This document shows positions 8,687 to 18,522 of a stretch of 64,000 nt of DNA, one piece after another. The position numbers were made by a program, and so were the translations under genes. Each line of letters starts with the position of its first letter. Position 1 is the stretch's first letter. A model generated the notes under the pieces. The model did not search any database, was not told the origin of the DNA, and saw only the letters and a program-made list of their open reading frames with translations. The stretch is from Lysobacter antibioticus HS124 (GTDB taxonomy: Bacteria > Pseudomonadota > Gammaproteobacteria > Xanthomonadales > Xanthomonadaceae), in the NCBI RefSeq assembly GCF_000336385.2, contig NZ_HG424513.1, positions 56,731-120,730 of the forward strand, in the 5' to 3' direction.

Positions 8687-10255
8687 ATGAAAAACAGCTT
8701 CTCCCAGGCCATGGCCTGGCTGCACACCTGGGCCGGACTGCTGATCGGCTGGCTGTTGTTCGTGATCTTCGTCGGCGGCACCATCGCCTGTTTCGACAAG
8801 GAACTGACCTACTGGATGCAGCCTTCGCTGCACGGCCAGGAGCGCGCGCCGACCGCGCCGGCGCCCAGCCTGCAGGGCGCGGTCGAGCGATTGCAGAAGA
8901 TCGCCAAGCCGCATCCGCACGCCTACTACGTGACCTTGCCCGGCGAGCGCAGCAAGACTCTGGACGCCGGCGTGTACTACGACGCCGGCGATCCGGACCT
9001 GATCAGCCTGGATCCGGTCACCGGCAAGAAAGTGCCGGAAACCGCCGGCGGCGAATTCTTCTTCACCCTGCACTTCAACCTGCATTCGCCGACCTGGGGC
9101 ATGTACATCGTCGGCCTGGCCGGCATGTTCATGCTGATCGCGATCCTGACCGGCATCGTGATCCACAAACGCATCTTCAAGGATTTCTTCACCTTCCGGC
9201 CCCGGGCCGGCGGCCAGCGCGCCTGGCTCGACGGGCACAACCTTACCGGCGTGCTCGGCCTGCCGTTCCACCTGATGATCGCCTACACCGGCGTGGCGAT
9301 CTTCGTCGCCAATTACATGCCGGCCGGGCTGTTCGCCGCCTACGAAGGCAACGCCGAGACGTTCTACGCCGAAGCCGCCGACAGCTACGAGCGCGCGGAA
9401 ACCGGCAAGCCGCTGACGGCGATCTACCCGATCGACCGCCTGGTCGACGACGCGCGCCGGCGCCTGGGCCAGCCGCTGACCTGGGTCAGCGTGCATCATC
9501 CCGACGACACCAGCGCGACCATCTCCTTCGGCGGCGACCACAGCCGCGACGTGGCCTGGAATTTCGACCAGGTGTTCTACGACGCCAACGACGGCAAGCT
9601 GCTGCACGAGACCGGCGCCTTCGGGCCCGGCTACAAGGCCTACACCTTCCTCGGCGGCATGCACATGGCGCAGTGGGGCGGCAGTGCGTTGCGCTGGCTG
9701 TACTTCGTCATGGGTCTCGCCGGTTGCGTGATGATCGCCAGCGGCATGCAGGTCTGGGTCGGCAAGCGGGCGAAGAAGATCGCCGAGGCCGGTCGCTTGT
9801 CGGGCTATGGTCTGGTGCAGGCGTTGAACCTCGGCGTGGTCGGCGGCATGCCCTTGGCCAGCGCGGCGATGGTGATCGCCAACCGGATGATTCCGGCCGA
9901 TGCGCTGGCGCGTTCGAAGGCCGAGATCAGCGTGTTCTGCGCGGTGTGGATCGCGGCGACGCTGTACGCGGCGATTCCGGCGGTGCACAAGCGCGGCTGG
10001 ACGCAATTCTTCGCGCTCAACGCGGTCGCGTTCGCGCTGATTCCGCTGGTCAACTTCGCCACCGCGCCGCGCAGTCACCTGCTGGCGACGATCGGCCGCG
10101 GCGAATGGACGCTGGCGGCGGTCGACCTGACCGCGGTGGCGCTGGCGGCCGGGTTCGCGTTGCTGGCGCGCCACGGTCTGCTCAAGGCGCGCCGTCCGGC
10201 GCAGGCGGCGTCGCGGCGCGAACGCGTCGCCGAGCCGGCGTTGGCGGATCGCTGA
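8687..10255 (+). CDS. PepSY-associated transmembrane protein (PiuB-like, iron uptake)
   Basis: A 522-residue inner-membrane protein. It opens with a first helix after MKNSFSQAMAWLHTWAGLLIGWLLF, the hallmark of PepSY_TM proteins, followed by a periplasmic PepSY-like region. Further helices lie at about residues 140-160, 190-210 and 340-360, and the C-terminal end holds a bundle of helices. Motifs HTWAG, LHFNLHSPTWG and GMHMAQWG contain His residues that could ligate haem or metal. Relatives are thought to reduce or process ferric siderophores at the inner membrane. It sits between DUF3649 and DUF3325 genes behind a candidate Fur box. The TonB-dependent receptor often found with this set is not in the window. 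Confidence 0.88.
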   Translation: MKNSFSQAMAWLHTWAGLLIGWLLFVIFVGGTIACFDKELTYWMQPSLHGQERAPTAPAPSLQGAVERLQKIAKPHPHAYYVTLPGERSKTLDAGVYYDAGDPDLISLDPVTGKKVPETAGGEFFFTLHFNLHSPTWGMYIVGLAGMFMLIAILTGIVIHKRIFKDFFTFRPRAGGQRAWLDGHNLTGVLGLPFHLMIAYTGVAIFVANYMPAGLFAAYEGNAETFYAEAADSYERAETGKPLTAIYPIDRLVDDARRRLGQPLTWVSVHHPDDTSATISFGGDHSRDVAWNFDQVFYDANDGKLLHETGAFGPGYKAYTFLGGMHMAQWGGSALRWLYFVMGLAGCVMIASGMQVWVGKRAKKIAEAGRLSGYGLVQALNLGVVGGMPLASAAMVIANRMIPADALARSKAEISVFCAVWIAATLYAAIPAVHKRGWTQFFALNAVAFALIPLVNFATAPRSHLLATIGRGEWTLAAVDLTAVALAAGFALLARHGLLKARRPAQAASRRERVAEPALADR

Positions 10256-10266
10256 GGAGCGCGCGC

Positions 10267-10599
10267 ATGCTGTGGCTGGGATTGAGTCTGGGCGTGGCCG
10301 CGTGGTGCCTGCTGAGCCGGGGGCTGGAAAAACACCATCGTCAGGTATCGAGCGCGGCGTTCGTGCCCGCGCGTGCCCGCGTCCTGCGCGCGTCGGGTTG
10401 GGCGCTGCTGGCGCTGATGTTCGCCGTGCTGGTCTACGAGCGCGGCTGGGCGCAGGGGCCGATCTTCTGGTTCGCTGCGATGATCGTGTCGGCGCTGGCG
10501 TGGACGTTGCTGATGACGATGGCGCCGAAGGCGAGCGCGAAGATCGCGGTGGCCGCGCTGTTGAGCGCGTTCGCGGCCATGCCGTTCTGGGCCGGGTGA
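10267..10599 (+). CDS. DUF3325-family small membrane protein
   Basis: A 110-residue hydrophobic protein with three or four predicted helices. The N-terminal helix is followed by GLEKHHRQV, the short positively charged loop typical of DUF3325 proteins, and a later segment reads PIFWFAAMIVSALAWTLLMT. It begins 11 bases after the PepSY stop and completes the conserved DUF3649-PepSY-DUF3325 trio. Function is unknown; iron starvation response is inferred from context. Confidence 0.75.
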   Translation: MLWLGLSLGVAAWCLLSRGLEKHHRQVSSAAFVPARARVLRASGWALLALMFAVLVYERGWAQGPIFWFAAMIVSALAWTLLMTMAPKASAKIAVAALLSAFAAMPFWAG

Positions 10600-10730
10600 G
10601 CGGGGCGGCGTTGTAGCCGCAGTGCCGCGGTCGCGGTTCGCGCCGTTCCCGCCCAGGAGAAACGTTGCGGCCGAAGCTTCCGCCGCAGCGATACTGGCAA
10701 TAACCGAGCGCTGCCTGCGCTCCCGAAACG

Positions 10731-10758
10731 AAAACGCCCGGCGCGAGCCGGGCGTTTT
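10731..10758. terminator. Bidirectional intrinsic terminator between DUF3325 and dxs
   Basis: A 12-bp perfect stem, AAAACGCCCGGC and GCCGGGCGTTTT, with a GCGA tetraloop. The flanking A and T runs make it usable from both strands, ending the iron operon (+) and dxs (-). Confidence 0.8.
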
Positions 10759-10779
10759 GCATCGAAGCCGGCGCGGGAC

Positions 10780-12684
10780 TCAGCCCGCCGCCGACTGCGC
10801 CGGCACCGCGGCCAGCAGCGGCCAACGCTTGAGCACGCTGGCGCGGATCGAGCTCGCGTCGAGGCCGGCCTCGGCGAGCAACTGTTCGCGGCTGGCGTGA
10901 TGCTGGAACTCGTCCGGCAGGCCCAGGTGCAGCACCGGCAGCACGATGCCTTCGGCGGACAACAGCTCGGCCACGCCGCTGCCGGCGCCGCCGGCGACGA
11001 CGTTGTCTTCCAGGGTGACGAAGCCGTCGTGGGTCTTGGCCAGTTCCAGAATCAGTTCGCGGTCCAGCGGCTTGACGAAACGCATGTTGACCACGGTCAG
11101 GCCGAGTTCGGCGCCGACCTGTTCGGCTGCCGGCACGATCGCGCCGAAGGCGAGCAGGGCGATGCGCGCGCCCTGGCGGCGCAGTTCGGCCTTGCCGATC
11201 GGCAGCACGTCCAGGTTCGGCTGGATCGCCGCGCCGGGGCCGGTGCCGCGCGGATAACGCACCGCGGCCGGGCCCTCGTAGCGATGGCCGGTGCTGAGCA
11301 TCTTGCGGCACTCGTCCTCGTCGGCCGGCGCCATCACCACCATGTTCGGCACGCAACGCAGGTAGGACAGGTCCAGGTTGCCGGCGTGGGTGGCGCCGTC
11401 GGGGCCGACCACGCCGCCGCGGTCGATCGCGAACAGCACGTCGAGATTCTGGATCGCGACGTCGTGCACCAGTTGGTCGTAGCCGCGCTGCAGGAAGGTC
11501 GAGTAGATCGCGACCACCGGCTTGGCGCCTTCGCAGGCCATGCCCGCGGCCAGGGTCACCGCGTGCTGCTCGGCGATGGCGACGTCGAAGTAGCGCTGCG
11601 GGTACTCCTTGCTGAAACGCACCAGGCCCGAGCCTTCGCGCATCGCCGGGGTGATCCCGAGCAGACGCTCGTCGGCGGCGGCCATGTCGCACAGCCACTC
11701 GCTGAAAACATCGGTATAGGTCGGCTTCTTGGCGCCGGCCTTGGCGACCAGGCCCTTCTCCGGGTCGAACGGTCCGACCGCGTGGTAGCCGATCTGGTCG
11801 TCTTCGGCCAGTTCGTAGCCTTTGCCCTTGGTGGTGATGATGTGCAGCAGCTGCGGGCCCTTGAGGCCCTTCAGCGTTTTCATCGCATGCAGCAGCGCGG
11901 GCAGGTCGTGGCCGTCGATCGGGCCGGTGTAGTGGAAGCCGACTTCCTCGAAGAAGGTCGAGGGCACGAACATGCCCTTCCAATGCTCTTCCCAGCGGCG
12001 CACGAACTTCGCCGCCGGCTTGCGCTTGTCGCCGAGCAGCTTCTTGCCGCCCTCGCGGATCGCGTTGAGCGTACGGCTGCTGGTCAGGCGGCCGAGCATC
12101 TTGGTCACGCCGCCGACGTTCTCGGAGATCGACATCTGGTTGTCGTTGAGGATCACCAGAACGTTGGGCTCCGGGTCCAGGCCGCCGGCATGCGCCAGCG
12201 CTTCGAACGCCATGCCGGCGGTCATCGCGCCGTCGCCGATCACCGCCACCACCTTGCGCTCGTCGCCGAGGCGGTCGAGCGCGATCGCCATGCCCAGCGC
12301 AGCCGAGATCGAGGTCGAGCTGTGGCCGACGCCGAAGGTGTCGTACTCGGATTCGTCGCGCTTGGGGAACGGCGCGACGCCGTCCTTCTGCTTGACCGTG
12401 TGGATGCTGTCGCGGCGGCCGGTGAGGATCTTGTGCGGATAACTTTGGTGACCCACGTCCCAGACCAGTCGGTCGCGCGGCGTTTCGTACAGCCAGTGCA
12501 GGGCGACGGTGAGTTCGATCACGCCCAGACCGGCGCCGAAATGGCCGCCGACCAGGGCGACCTGCTCGATCAGGTAGGCACGCAGTTCCTGCGCGATGGC
12601 CGGCAATTCCTCTTCGGGAAAGCGGCGCAGGTCGGCGGGAACCTGGATGCGGGAAAGACGCGGGTAGCGCTGCGAATCGATCAT
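10780..12684 (-). CDS. dxs: 1-deoxy-D-xylulose-5-phosphate synthase
   Basis: First enzyme of the non-mevalonate isoprenoid pathway; joins pyruvate and glyceraldehyde 3-phosphate using thiamine diphosphate. The product also feeds thiamine and pyridoxal synthesis. The 634-residue length is standard. Visible motifs: [16 protein letters not shown], the TPP motif [16 protein letters not shown] ending in [16 protein letters not shown], and the transketolase-like pyrimidine domain with [15 protein letters not shown]. Start ATG 12684 gives [13 protein letters not shown], the usual Dxs N-terminus; an ATG three codons upstream is possible. It is followed by a strong terminator. Confidence 0.96.
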   Translation of the reverse strand: MIDSQRYPRLSRIQVPADLRRFPEEELPAIAQELRAYLIEQVALVGGHFGAGLGVIELTVALHWLYETPRDRLVWDVGHQSYPHKILTGRRDSIHTVKQKDGVAPFPKRDESEYDTFGVGHSSTSISAALGMAIALDRLGDERKVVAVIGDGAMTAGMAFEALAHAGGLDPEPNVLVILNDNQMSISENVGGVTKMLGRLTSSRTLNAIREGGKKLLGDKRKPAAKFVRRWEEHWKGMFVPSTFFEEVGFHYTGPIDGHDLPALLHAMKTLKGLKGPQLLHIITTKGKGYELAEDDQIGYHAVGPFDPEKGLVAKAGAKKPTYTDVFSEWLCDMAAADERLLGITPAMREGSGLVRFSKEYPQRYFDVAIAEQHAVTLAAGMACEGAKPVVAIYSTFLQRGYDQLVHDVAIQNLDVLFAIDRGGVVGPDGATHAGNLDLSYLRCVPNMVVMAPADEDECRKMLSTGHRYEGPAAVRYPRGTGPGAAIQPNLDVLPIGKAELRRQGARIALLAFGAIVPAAEQVGAELGLTVVNMRFVKPLDRELILELAKTHDGFVTLEDNVVAGGAGSGVAELLSAEGIVLPVLHLGLPDEFQHHASREQLLAEAGLDASSIRASVLKRWPLLAAVPAQSAAG

Positions 12685-12852
12685 CACGACCATCTGGCGT
12701 TCAGCTAGTCGGTCATTGTCCCGCCCCCGTGTGAGGCGAGCAAGAAGCGTGACTCCCCGCATTCAGGCGGGATCGCCCGAATACGTGCGTATACGCCGCG
12801 TTTTGCGTTGCCGATCGCGGCGAACGGAACTGCGACCCCGTGCCGCAGCGGT

Positions 12853-14049
12853 TCAGCGGCCGCGCAGGCGGCCGAACAGGCCGCCGGACTTGGCGCCTTC
12901 GGCCGGCGCCGGATCGCCTTCGGCCTCGGCGAAACCGGTGGCCAGGTTGGCGTTGATGAAATCGGCCACTTCGGCTTCGCTGACGCCGCTGGCTTCGGCG
13001 ATCTCGGCCAGGTGCGCCGGCGCCTTCATCATCACCGTGGCGATGCGGAAGTGCTTGGGGTACTCGCGTTCGGTCTGCGGCCACTTGGTCATGCGATAGC
13101 GGCGCTGCGGATCGTAGCCGGGCGCGAGGCGGCCGCGGCCGGCAAGCAGGTTGCCGAACCAGACCAGGCGCGACAGCGGCATCGCCGCGCCGGCCTGGGT
13201 CGCGGCCGCCTGCCATTGCGCGGCGGGCACGGTCTCGAAATCGGTTGCGGCGAAGCCGCGTTCGAACAGCTCGACGAGCGGCTTGAGCGCCGCCGGACCG
13301 TGATACTTGCGTTCGTCGGCGTCGATCAACAGCGCTTGGCCGCCGCGGTTCAGGCGCACCAGGCCGCGCAGGCGGCCCGGCATCAGCCAATCGAGCAGGC
13401 CGTCGCCGCTGGCGGTGATGCTGGGCACCGCGGAGGGAACCGCCGGCGGAACCACGGGCGCGGCCGCGATCGGCGCCGGCGCGGCATCGGCCGCCGGTGC
13501 GGTGGGCGCGGAAGCCGCGGCAGCGACCGGCTCCGCGGGCGCCGGGACGACCGTTGTCGGTGCAGCGCTCGCCGCTGCGGTCGGCGCGGACGCCGCCGGT
13601 GCTTGCGCGGCGCGGATCTGGGCGCGGTCGGCTTCGAGCAGTTCGACCACCGCCTCGGGCAGGGCGGCGGTGGGATCGGTGCGCGGCTGGTGCGGAATGT
13701 CGACCGGGGCGGGCGTCGGGGCGGCCGCGGGCAGGGACTGGCCGCTCTGCACCGCGATCTCGCCGAGCAGCAGCCGTACCGAATCGGTGTTCACCGGATG
13801 GGAGAGCAGGAAGTCGGCCTGGGTGCGCTGTGCGGCGGTCAGCGCGATCACCGACTTGCCCGAGGCATGCAGGCGCAGCCAGCTCATCGGCCCGTACATG
13901 CTGTCCATGTCGACCACGACGAAATCGGCCTGCTGCTCGGGCACCAGCGACCAGTGCCCGCCCAGTTGGGCGTTGGCGACCTTGAACGCGGTCTGCAACG
14001 CAGACTCCGTCGCCGGGTCCATTCCGGTCAGGCCGAGGGTCAAAGGCAT
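12853..14049 (-). CDS. Unknown protein: receiver-like domain, Ala/Pro linker, winged-helix-like C-terminus
   Basis: A 398-residue protein I cannot assign to a named family. Residues 1-105 look like an alternating alpha/beta receiver-like fold (VPEQQADFVVVDMDSMYG, then SGKSVIALTA). Residues 106-215 are a low-complexity Ala/Pro/Thr linker. Residues 216-375 form a second folded region (GLVRLNRGGQALLIDADERKYHG, then RYRMTKWPQTEREYPKHF) ending in a helix-turn-helix-like stretch (APAHLAEIAEASGVSEAEVADFIN). The tail GGLFGRLRGR is basic. No signal peptide or membrane helix is seen, so it is probably cytoplasmic. It lies behind dxs on the same strand with 168 bases between. A regulatory or pilus/motility-adaptor role is possible but unproven. 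Confidence 0.8.
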   Translation of the reverse strand: MPLTLGLTGMDPATESALQTAFKVANAQLGGHWSLVPEQQADFVVVDMDSMYGPMSWLRLHASGKSVIALTAAQRTQADFLLSHPVNTDSVRLLLGEIAVQSGQSLPAAAPTPAPVDIPHQPRTDPTAALPEAVVELLEADRAQIRAAQAPAASAPTAAASAAPTTVVPAPAEPVAAAASAPTAPAADAAPAPIAAAPVVPPAVPSAVPSITASGDGLLDWLMPGRLRGLVRLNRGGQALLIDADERKYHGPAALKPLVELFERGFAATDFETVPAAQWQAAATQAGAAMPLSRLVWFGNLLAGRGRLAPGYDPQRRYRMTKWPQTEREYPKHFRIATVMMKAPAHLAEIAEASGVSEAEVADFINANLATGFAEAEGDPAPAEGAKSGGLFGRLRGR

Positions 14050-14601
14050 GGTCGTTTCCGCATCAGAATCAAGCGAGAAGTGTTGCGGACTGCACGAGTC
14101 ACCGTCAACGCGACGTGATGCGTCGATAAGGCGCCTTTTTGGGCAGAAAGACGGGGTTTTCAGCGCGATACTGCGAACTTCGTCACGAAGATCGGGGTGT
14201 GGCGTTCGCCCTGGCTCGCGACGCCGACGGCGAAAGCGGGTACACGCGCACGAGCCGGGGGCAAAAGGTGCTGCGGCATCGGGCCCCGGGGCGTGCCGCG
14301 ACCGTCGGGCCAGGGGGTTGCGGTGCGGGGGCTCCGATCGCGGCGTCGCAAGCGCGGCGTCGAACGGGCGGCGTCGAACGGGCGGACGGCGGAGCGGCCC
14401 GAACCTTTCGTCCGTCCCCCACGCCGGCCTGCCACTGCAGGACGAGGCCGGACCGCGACGCGCGTTCGCCCCGCGTTCGCGTGCGTCGCTGTCCGCTGTC
14501 CGCGGACCGGGCGACGGATGCTGGGCGTTCGTCTTCGCGCCGCTGCGAGGCCACGTCCGCGCCTGCTATCGGGCGCGCGCGGTGCCGGTCGCGCCGATGC
14601 T
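14050..14601. other. Intergenic region with no supported gene
   Basis: No open frame here has convincing protein character; those present are Arg/Ala/Pro-rich readings of GC-rich DNA. I see no RNA gene or repeat family. The AT-richer patch near 14120-14200 may hold the promoter of the gene ending at 14049. Confidence 0.5.
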
Positions 14602-15315
14602 TCAGTTCGCCAGGTGCGAACGCTTGGGCAACTGGTTTTTCAGGAACGCCATCTGGTCGGCGAGGATGTTGCGGTTCGACAGGATCAGATGCTCGACCCA
14701 GCTCGGCCGGTACGGCACCGCCAGCAGCGGCATGCCGGCCTGTTGCGGCGTGCGGTTGCCCTTGCGCGAGTTGCAGCCGAAGCACGCGGCGACCACGTTC
14801 TCCCAAAGGTCGCGGCCGCCCTTGGACACCGGCACGACGTGATCGCGGGTCAGGTGCGGTCGATGGAAATCCTGGCCGCAGTACATGCACAGATGGCCGT
14901 CGCGGGCGAACAGGGCGGCGTTGGTCAGCGCCGGCGTCGGATCCAGCGCGCCAGGACGGGCGTGGCCGCGCGCGGCGACGATCGGATGCAGGGCCAGCAC
15001 GCTGCGCTCGCCGGTCAGGCGGTTGATGCCGCCGTGCACTTCCAGGCAGGGATCGCCGAGGGTCCAGGCGACGGCGCCGCGGGCGTAGAGGCAACTGGCG
15101 GTCTGCCAGTTCATCCAGTCCAGCACCCGGCCGTGCGCGTCGAGCGACAGCAGTCGCACCGAGCTCAGACGTTCGAGGGCGTTGCGTGGGACGGCGCGGG
15201 GGCCGGGCCACGGCGAGTATTGGTCGGCGACACCGGAGGCATCCGGCTCACGCTGCAGCATGTCAGCGTGGGTTCCGGTTCGGACCAGGCGGATCTTCGC
15301 TCTATCGGTCTCCAT
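14602..15315 (-). CDS. HNH endonuclease family protein
   Basis: A 237-residue protein with a classical zinc-containing HNH nuclease core at about residues 142-190. The zinc pair CMYC is followed by HLTRDHVVPVSKGG with the catalytic His, then ENVVAACFGCNSRKGNR with the second zinc pair and final His region. The upstream part (SVRLLSLDAHGRVLDWMNWQ) is conserved in the chromosomal HNH proteins of proteobacteria that stand alone, not in homing endonucleases. The start is uncertain: METDRAK at 15315 is the longest, while an ATG at residue 19 is possible. Cellular role is unknown; it is not next to a restriction system or phage genes. Confidence 0.85.
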   Translation of the reverse strand: METDRAKIRLVRTGTHADMLQREPDASGVADQYSPWPGPRAVPRNALERLSSVRLLSLDAHGRVLDWMNWQTASCLYARGAVAWTLGDPCLEVHGGINRLTGERSVLALHPIVAARGHARPGALDPTPALTNAALFARDGHLCMYCGQDFHRPHLTRDHVVPVSKGGRDLWENVVAACFGCNSRKGNRTPQQAGMPLLAVPYRPSWVEHLILSNRNILADQMAFLKNQLPKRSHLAN

Positions 15316-15472
15316 CGGGAAACCAGCTTATACCCGTTTGATGACGAATTTGGTAGCGGCGCGCGAAATCGCGCGCCGCCGACCGCTCGCGACCGCCCGA
15401 GCGCCGGCGGTCGGATCGTCGCCGCCGGCGCCGGCGCGCGATGCGCGACCGGCGCGGACCGGCGGGGGCGGC

Positions 15473-17263
15473 TCAGGCGTCGAACGCCTCCGCGTCGAGC
15501 GCGGTCAGGGTCTCGACGCTGGCGCCGATCGCCGCGGCGTGGCCTTCGCAACGCGGCAGCAGGCGGGCGAAGAAGAAGCGCGCGGTTTCGCGTTTGCCGG
15601 CCTTGAAGCGTTCCGACTGCGCCGAAGCTTCGCTGGCGGCGACGCTGCGCGCCCACCAATAGGCCAGCGACACGTAGCCGGAGTACATCAGGTAGTCGTA
15701 GGCGGCGGCGCCGACCTCGTCCGGATTGGCCATCGCGCGCTTGCCGACCGACATCGTCAGCTGCTGCCACTGCGCCGCCTTGGCGCGCAGCGGGGCGACG
15801 AACTCGGCCACTGCGGCGTTGCCTTCGTGCTCGGCGCAGAAGCGTTCGATCCGCTCCAGCATCAGCTTCAGTCCCGCGCCCTGCAACTGCATGACCTTGC
15901 GCCCGAGCAGGTCCAGCGCCTGGATGCCGGTGGTGCCTTCGTACAAGGTGGTAATGCGTGCGTCGCGGGCGAGCTGCTCCATGCCGTGCTCGGCGATATA
16001 GCCGTGGCCGCCGAAGCACTGCAGCGCGTGGTAGGTGCATTCCACGCCCCACTCCGTCAGGCAGGCCTTGACGATCGGGGTCATGAAGCCGATCAGCGCA
16101 TCGGCGTCGGCGCGTTCTTTTTCGTCGCCGCTGGCATGGGCGAGGTCGACCAGCAGGGCGGCGTCGTAACCCATTACCCGGCCGCCTTCGACCAGCGCCT
16201 TGCAGGTCAGCAGCATGCGCCGCACGTCCGGGTGGACGATGATCGGGTCGGCGGCGAGTTCGGGGAACTTGGCGCCCGACAGCGCGCGCATCTGCAGGCG
16301 TTCGCGCGCATAGCGCAGCGCGTTCTGCAGTGCGCGGTCGGACAGGCCCAGGCCCTGCAGGCCGACCGCGAGGCGGGCGGTGTTCATCATGGTGAACATC
16401 GCCATCAGGCCCTTGTGCGGCTGGCCGATCAGATAGCCCTGGGCGCCGTCGAAATTCATCACGCAGGTGGCCGAGGCATGGATGCCCATCTTGTGTTCGA
16501 GGCTGCCGCAGCGCACTGCGTTGGCCTCGCCCAGGCGGCCGTCGCGCGCGACCTTGACCTTGGGCACGATGAACAAGGAAATGCCCTTGCTGCCGGCCGG
16601 CGCGTCCGGCAGGCGCGCCAACACCAGGTGGATGATGTTGTCGGTGAAGTCGTGTTCGCCGGCGGTGATGAAGATCTTGGTGCCGGTGATCGCATAGCTG
16701 CCGTCGGCCTGCGGCTCGGCGCGGGTCTTGAGCAGGCCCAGGTCGGTGCCGCAGTGCGGCTCGGTCAGGCACATGGTGCCGGTCCAGCGGCCTTCGACCA
16801 GCGGCTTGAGGAACACCTCCTGCTGCCATTCCTCGCCGTGGTGCAGCAAGGCCTCGGTGGCGCCGTGCGAGAGCAGCGGAAAATTGCCCCAGGCCAGGTT
16901 GGCGGCGTCGATCATTTCCTTCAGCGGCACGCCGGCCGCGTGCGGCAGGCCCTGGCCGCCGAAGCGGGTGTCGGCGGTGAGGCCGGACCAACCGCCTTCG
17001 ACGTACTGCGCGTAGGCCTGCTTGAAGCCCGGCGGAGTGGTCACCGCGCCGCTGGCCTTGTCGTGGCTGCAGCCGATCTGGTCGCCGACGCTGTTGAGCG
17101 GCGCGAGTACGGTCTCGGTGAAACGCGCGCCTTCTTCGAGCACGGCGTCGAGCACGTCGCGGCTGGCGTCGGTGTAGCCGAGGCGCTGGAACGCGGCTTC
17201 GGCACCGAGCACGTCGAACAGGGCGAAACGCATGTCGGCGAGGGGGGCTTTGTAGGTGCTCAT
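15473..17263 (-). CDS. Acyl-CoA dehydrogenase with C-terminal extension
   Basis: Oxidises acyl-CoA to trans-2-enoyl-CoA using FAD, the first step of fatty acid beta-oxidation. The 596-residue length and sequence fit the large bacterial FadE-like subgroup with an added C-terminal domain. Visible motifs: MCLTEPHCGTDLGLLKTRA (FAD/acyl binding), ITGTKIFITAGEHD, the NTARLAVGLQGLG helix region, FGGHGYIAEHG and YEGTTGIQALDLLGRK, which holds the active-site region near residue 430. The last 120 residues form the extra C-terminal helical domain. The start ATG 17263 directly abuts a GGGATT-type repeat array. It appears to be a single-gene unit. Confidence 0.92.
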   Translation of the reverse strand: MSTYKAPLADMRFALFDVLGAEAAFQRLGYTDASRDVLDAVLEEGARFTETVLAPLNSVGDQIGCSHDKASGAVTTPPGFKQAYAQYVEGGWSGLTADTRFGGQGLPHAAGVPLKEMIDAANLAWGNFPLLSHGATEALLHHGEEWQQEVFLKPLVEGRWTGTMCLTEPHCGTDLGLLKTRAEPQADGSYAITGTKIFITAGEHDFTDNIIHLVLARLPDAPAGSKGISLFIVPKVKVARDGRLGEANAVRCGSLEHKMGIHASATCVMNFDGAQGYLIGQPHKGLMAMFTMMNTARLAVGLQGLGLSDRALQNALRYARERLQMRALSGAKFPELAADPIIVHPDVRRMLLTCKALVEGGRVMGYDAALLVDLAHASGDEKERADADALIGFMTPIVKACLTEWGVECTYHALQCFGGHGYIAEHGMEQLARDARITTLYEGTTGIQALDLLGRKVMQLQGAGLKLMLERIERFCAEHEGNAAVAEFVAPLRAKAAQWQQLTMSVGKRAMANPDEVGAAAYDYLMYSGYVSLAYWWARSVAASEASAQSERFKAGKRETARFFFARLLPRCEGHAAAIGASVETLTALDAEAFDA

Positions 17264-17267
17264 GGGC

Positions 17268-17376
17268 GGGGATTCGGGATTGGGGATTAGGGATTCGCAG
17301 CGGCGGAGCGGGGCGGGATCGAAGGCGGGACGCAGCGGCGCCGTGCGCCTCTACGAATCCCCAATCCCGAATCCCG
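17268..17376. repeat. GGGATT-type inverted repeat array
   Basis: The left arm (17268-17297) is built of GGGATTC/GGGATTG/GGGATTA units; the right arm (17354-17376) is the complementary AATCCCCAATCCC array. Together they can fold into a long imperfect hairpin. Copies occur also at 20301-20336 and 32817-32906. This is a dispersed family of intergenic repeats in Xanthomonadaceae. It lies between the acyl-CoA dehydrogenase start and the upstream lipoprotein stop. Confidence 0.8.
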
Positions 17377-17380
17377 GCTG

Positions 17381-17875
17381 TCAGCGCATCACGCCGGGCA
17401 AGCCCGGCGCGGGGCTCAACGCGCTGCTGCGTTCGATGGCGAAGGTGCGCTGCTTGGTCTCGTCGGGCGTGGCCACGACGTCGCCCTTGAGGCTGTAGGC
17501 GAGGCTGCGGCCGCCGGCGAGGGCGTCGGCGACGGCGATCTTGGCGGTGCCGGACGGGGTCAGGTCGACTTTGACGACGTCGGCCGATTCGGGCCCGATC
17601 GACAGGGCGGGCTGGGCCTGCAGTTGGCCGGCGCTTTCTTCGCCGAGCTTGAGCTGCAGGTCGAAACGGTCGAAGCGCATGGGGATGCTGCTGAAGTTCT
17701 CCAGCCGCACTTCGACCGTCCAACTGCCGTTGGCGCGTACGGTCAGCTGCTGAATGCGCGCGGCGGGCTCGGAGACGCGCCGCACCGGGCCGGTCGAGCA
17801 GCTGGCCAGCAACGCGGCGGCCAGGGTCAGGCCGATCGTAAGGCCGATCGTACGCATCCGGGGCCGTGCTTTCAT
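17381..17875 (-). CDS. LEA14-like lipoprotein
   Basis: A 164-residue lipoprotein: N-terminal hydrophobic segment followed by the lipobox LLASC (Cys 26). The mature part begins with a short spacer, then QQLTVRANGSWTVEVRLENFSSIPMRFDRFDLQLKL, the pattern of the LEA type-2 / WHy domain. Bacterial WHy-domain lipoproteins are linked to stress tolerance, but no activity is established. A second ATG at residue 7 is an alternative start. Confidence 0.75.
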   Translation of the reverse strand: MKARPRMRTIGLTIGLTLAAALLASCSTGPVRRVSEPAARIQQLTVRANGSWTVEVRLENFSSIPMRFDRFDLQLKLGEESAGQLQAQPALSIGPESADVVKVDLTPSGTAKIAVADALAGGRSLAYSLKGDVVATPDETKQRTFAIERSSALSPAPGLPGVMR

Positions 17876-18207
17876 TCCGCCGCTCCACAGGGTTGGGACC
17901 GCGAGGATACTACGGCGAATGGTGGCCCCGGCAGGGGCGCGCCGGGTGAGGTTCGCGCGGACAGGCGCGGCTCAGGCCGGTTCGCCGGGAGCATGGCGGC
18001 GGCCGGCCGGGCAAGCGCGCCGATCCCGGGGCGGGGCGGTCCGGAGGCGTTCGACCGGGCGGATCGGCCGCGACGGATCGGCTTGAGCGCGCAGGGGCGA
18101 GCGGGCATCGCTGTGCGGGCGATTCCGGCCTGATCACCGCGCGATCATCAAGGGCCGCGCACGGACCGGCCGCCGAAGGCCGATGCAGTGCGCGTCGCGA
18201 ACGCGGT
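17876..18207. other. Intergenic region with nothing recognised
   Basis: About 330 bases of GC-rich sequence with only Arg/Pro-rich shadow frames. I see no hairpin with a T tract, tRNA or repeat copy here. Confidence 0.4.
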
Positions 18208-18522
18208 TCAGTGCGATGCGGCGGTCGCGGAGTCGAGCGCAACGGTGTGCGTCGCGGAAGAGTCCGCAGGCGGTGCGGGGCGTGACGATGGGCGTGCGGG
18301 TGCGGCGACGCGTACGGCCGTGCCGCGCGTCGCCGCATCGGCCGTGCCGGCGGGGTGCGCAGGAGTCGGGAACGCCAGCGAGGAGGCGGTGGGCGCAGAA
18401 GGGCGCGCAGAAGAAGGCGCCACCGTCTGCGCCAGGCATGCCAGCGCGGAGACGGTGGCCAGCACCAGGAGGTAGCGCGGCAGCGCGCGGAGCGAATCCT
18501 GCATCCACGTCGCCGCCCTCAT
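18208..18522 (-). CDS. Possible small single-pass membrane or secreted protein
   Basis: A 104-codon frame with one convincing hydrophobic segment near the N-terminus (LPRYLLVLATVSALACLAQ) followed by a low-complexity Ala/Pro/Ser/Thr tail ending in SATAASH. This could be a real signal-anchored protein, but the tail has the composition of a chance frame in GC-rich DNA and there is no clear ribosome binding site. No family is recognised. Confidence 0.3.
   Translation of the reverse strand: MRAATWMQDSLRALPRYLLVLATVSALACLAQTVAPSSARPSAPTASSLAFPTPAHPAGTADAATRGTAVRVAAPARPSSRPAPPADSSATHTVALDSATAASH

Noticed and set aside
8459..11983. A 1174-codon minus-strand open frame
   Set aside because: Its content is the antisense of the PepSY and DUF3325 genes and an alternative frame of dxs, and is Arg/Pro-rich without motifs.
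14602..15315. HNH endonuclease as sign of a mobile element or restriction system
   Set aside because: No phage, intron, integrase or methylase gene adjoins it, and its sequence has the character of the conserved chromosomal group.
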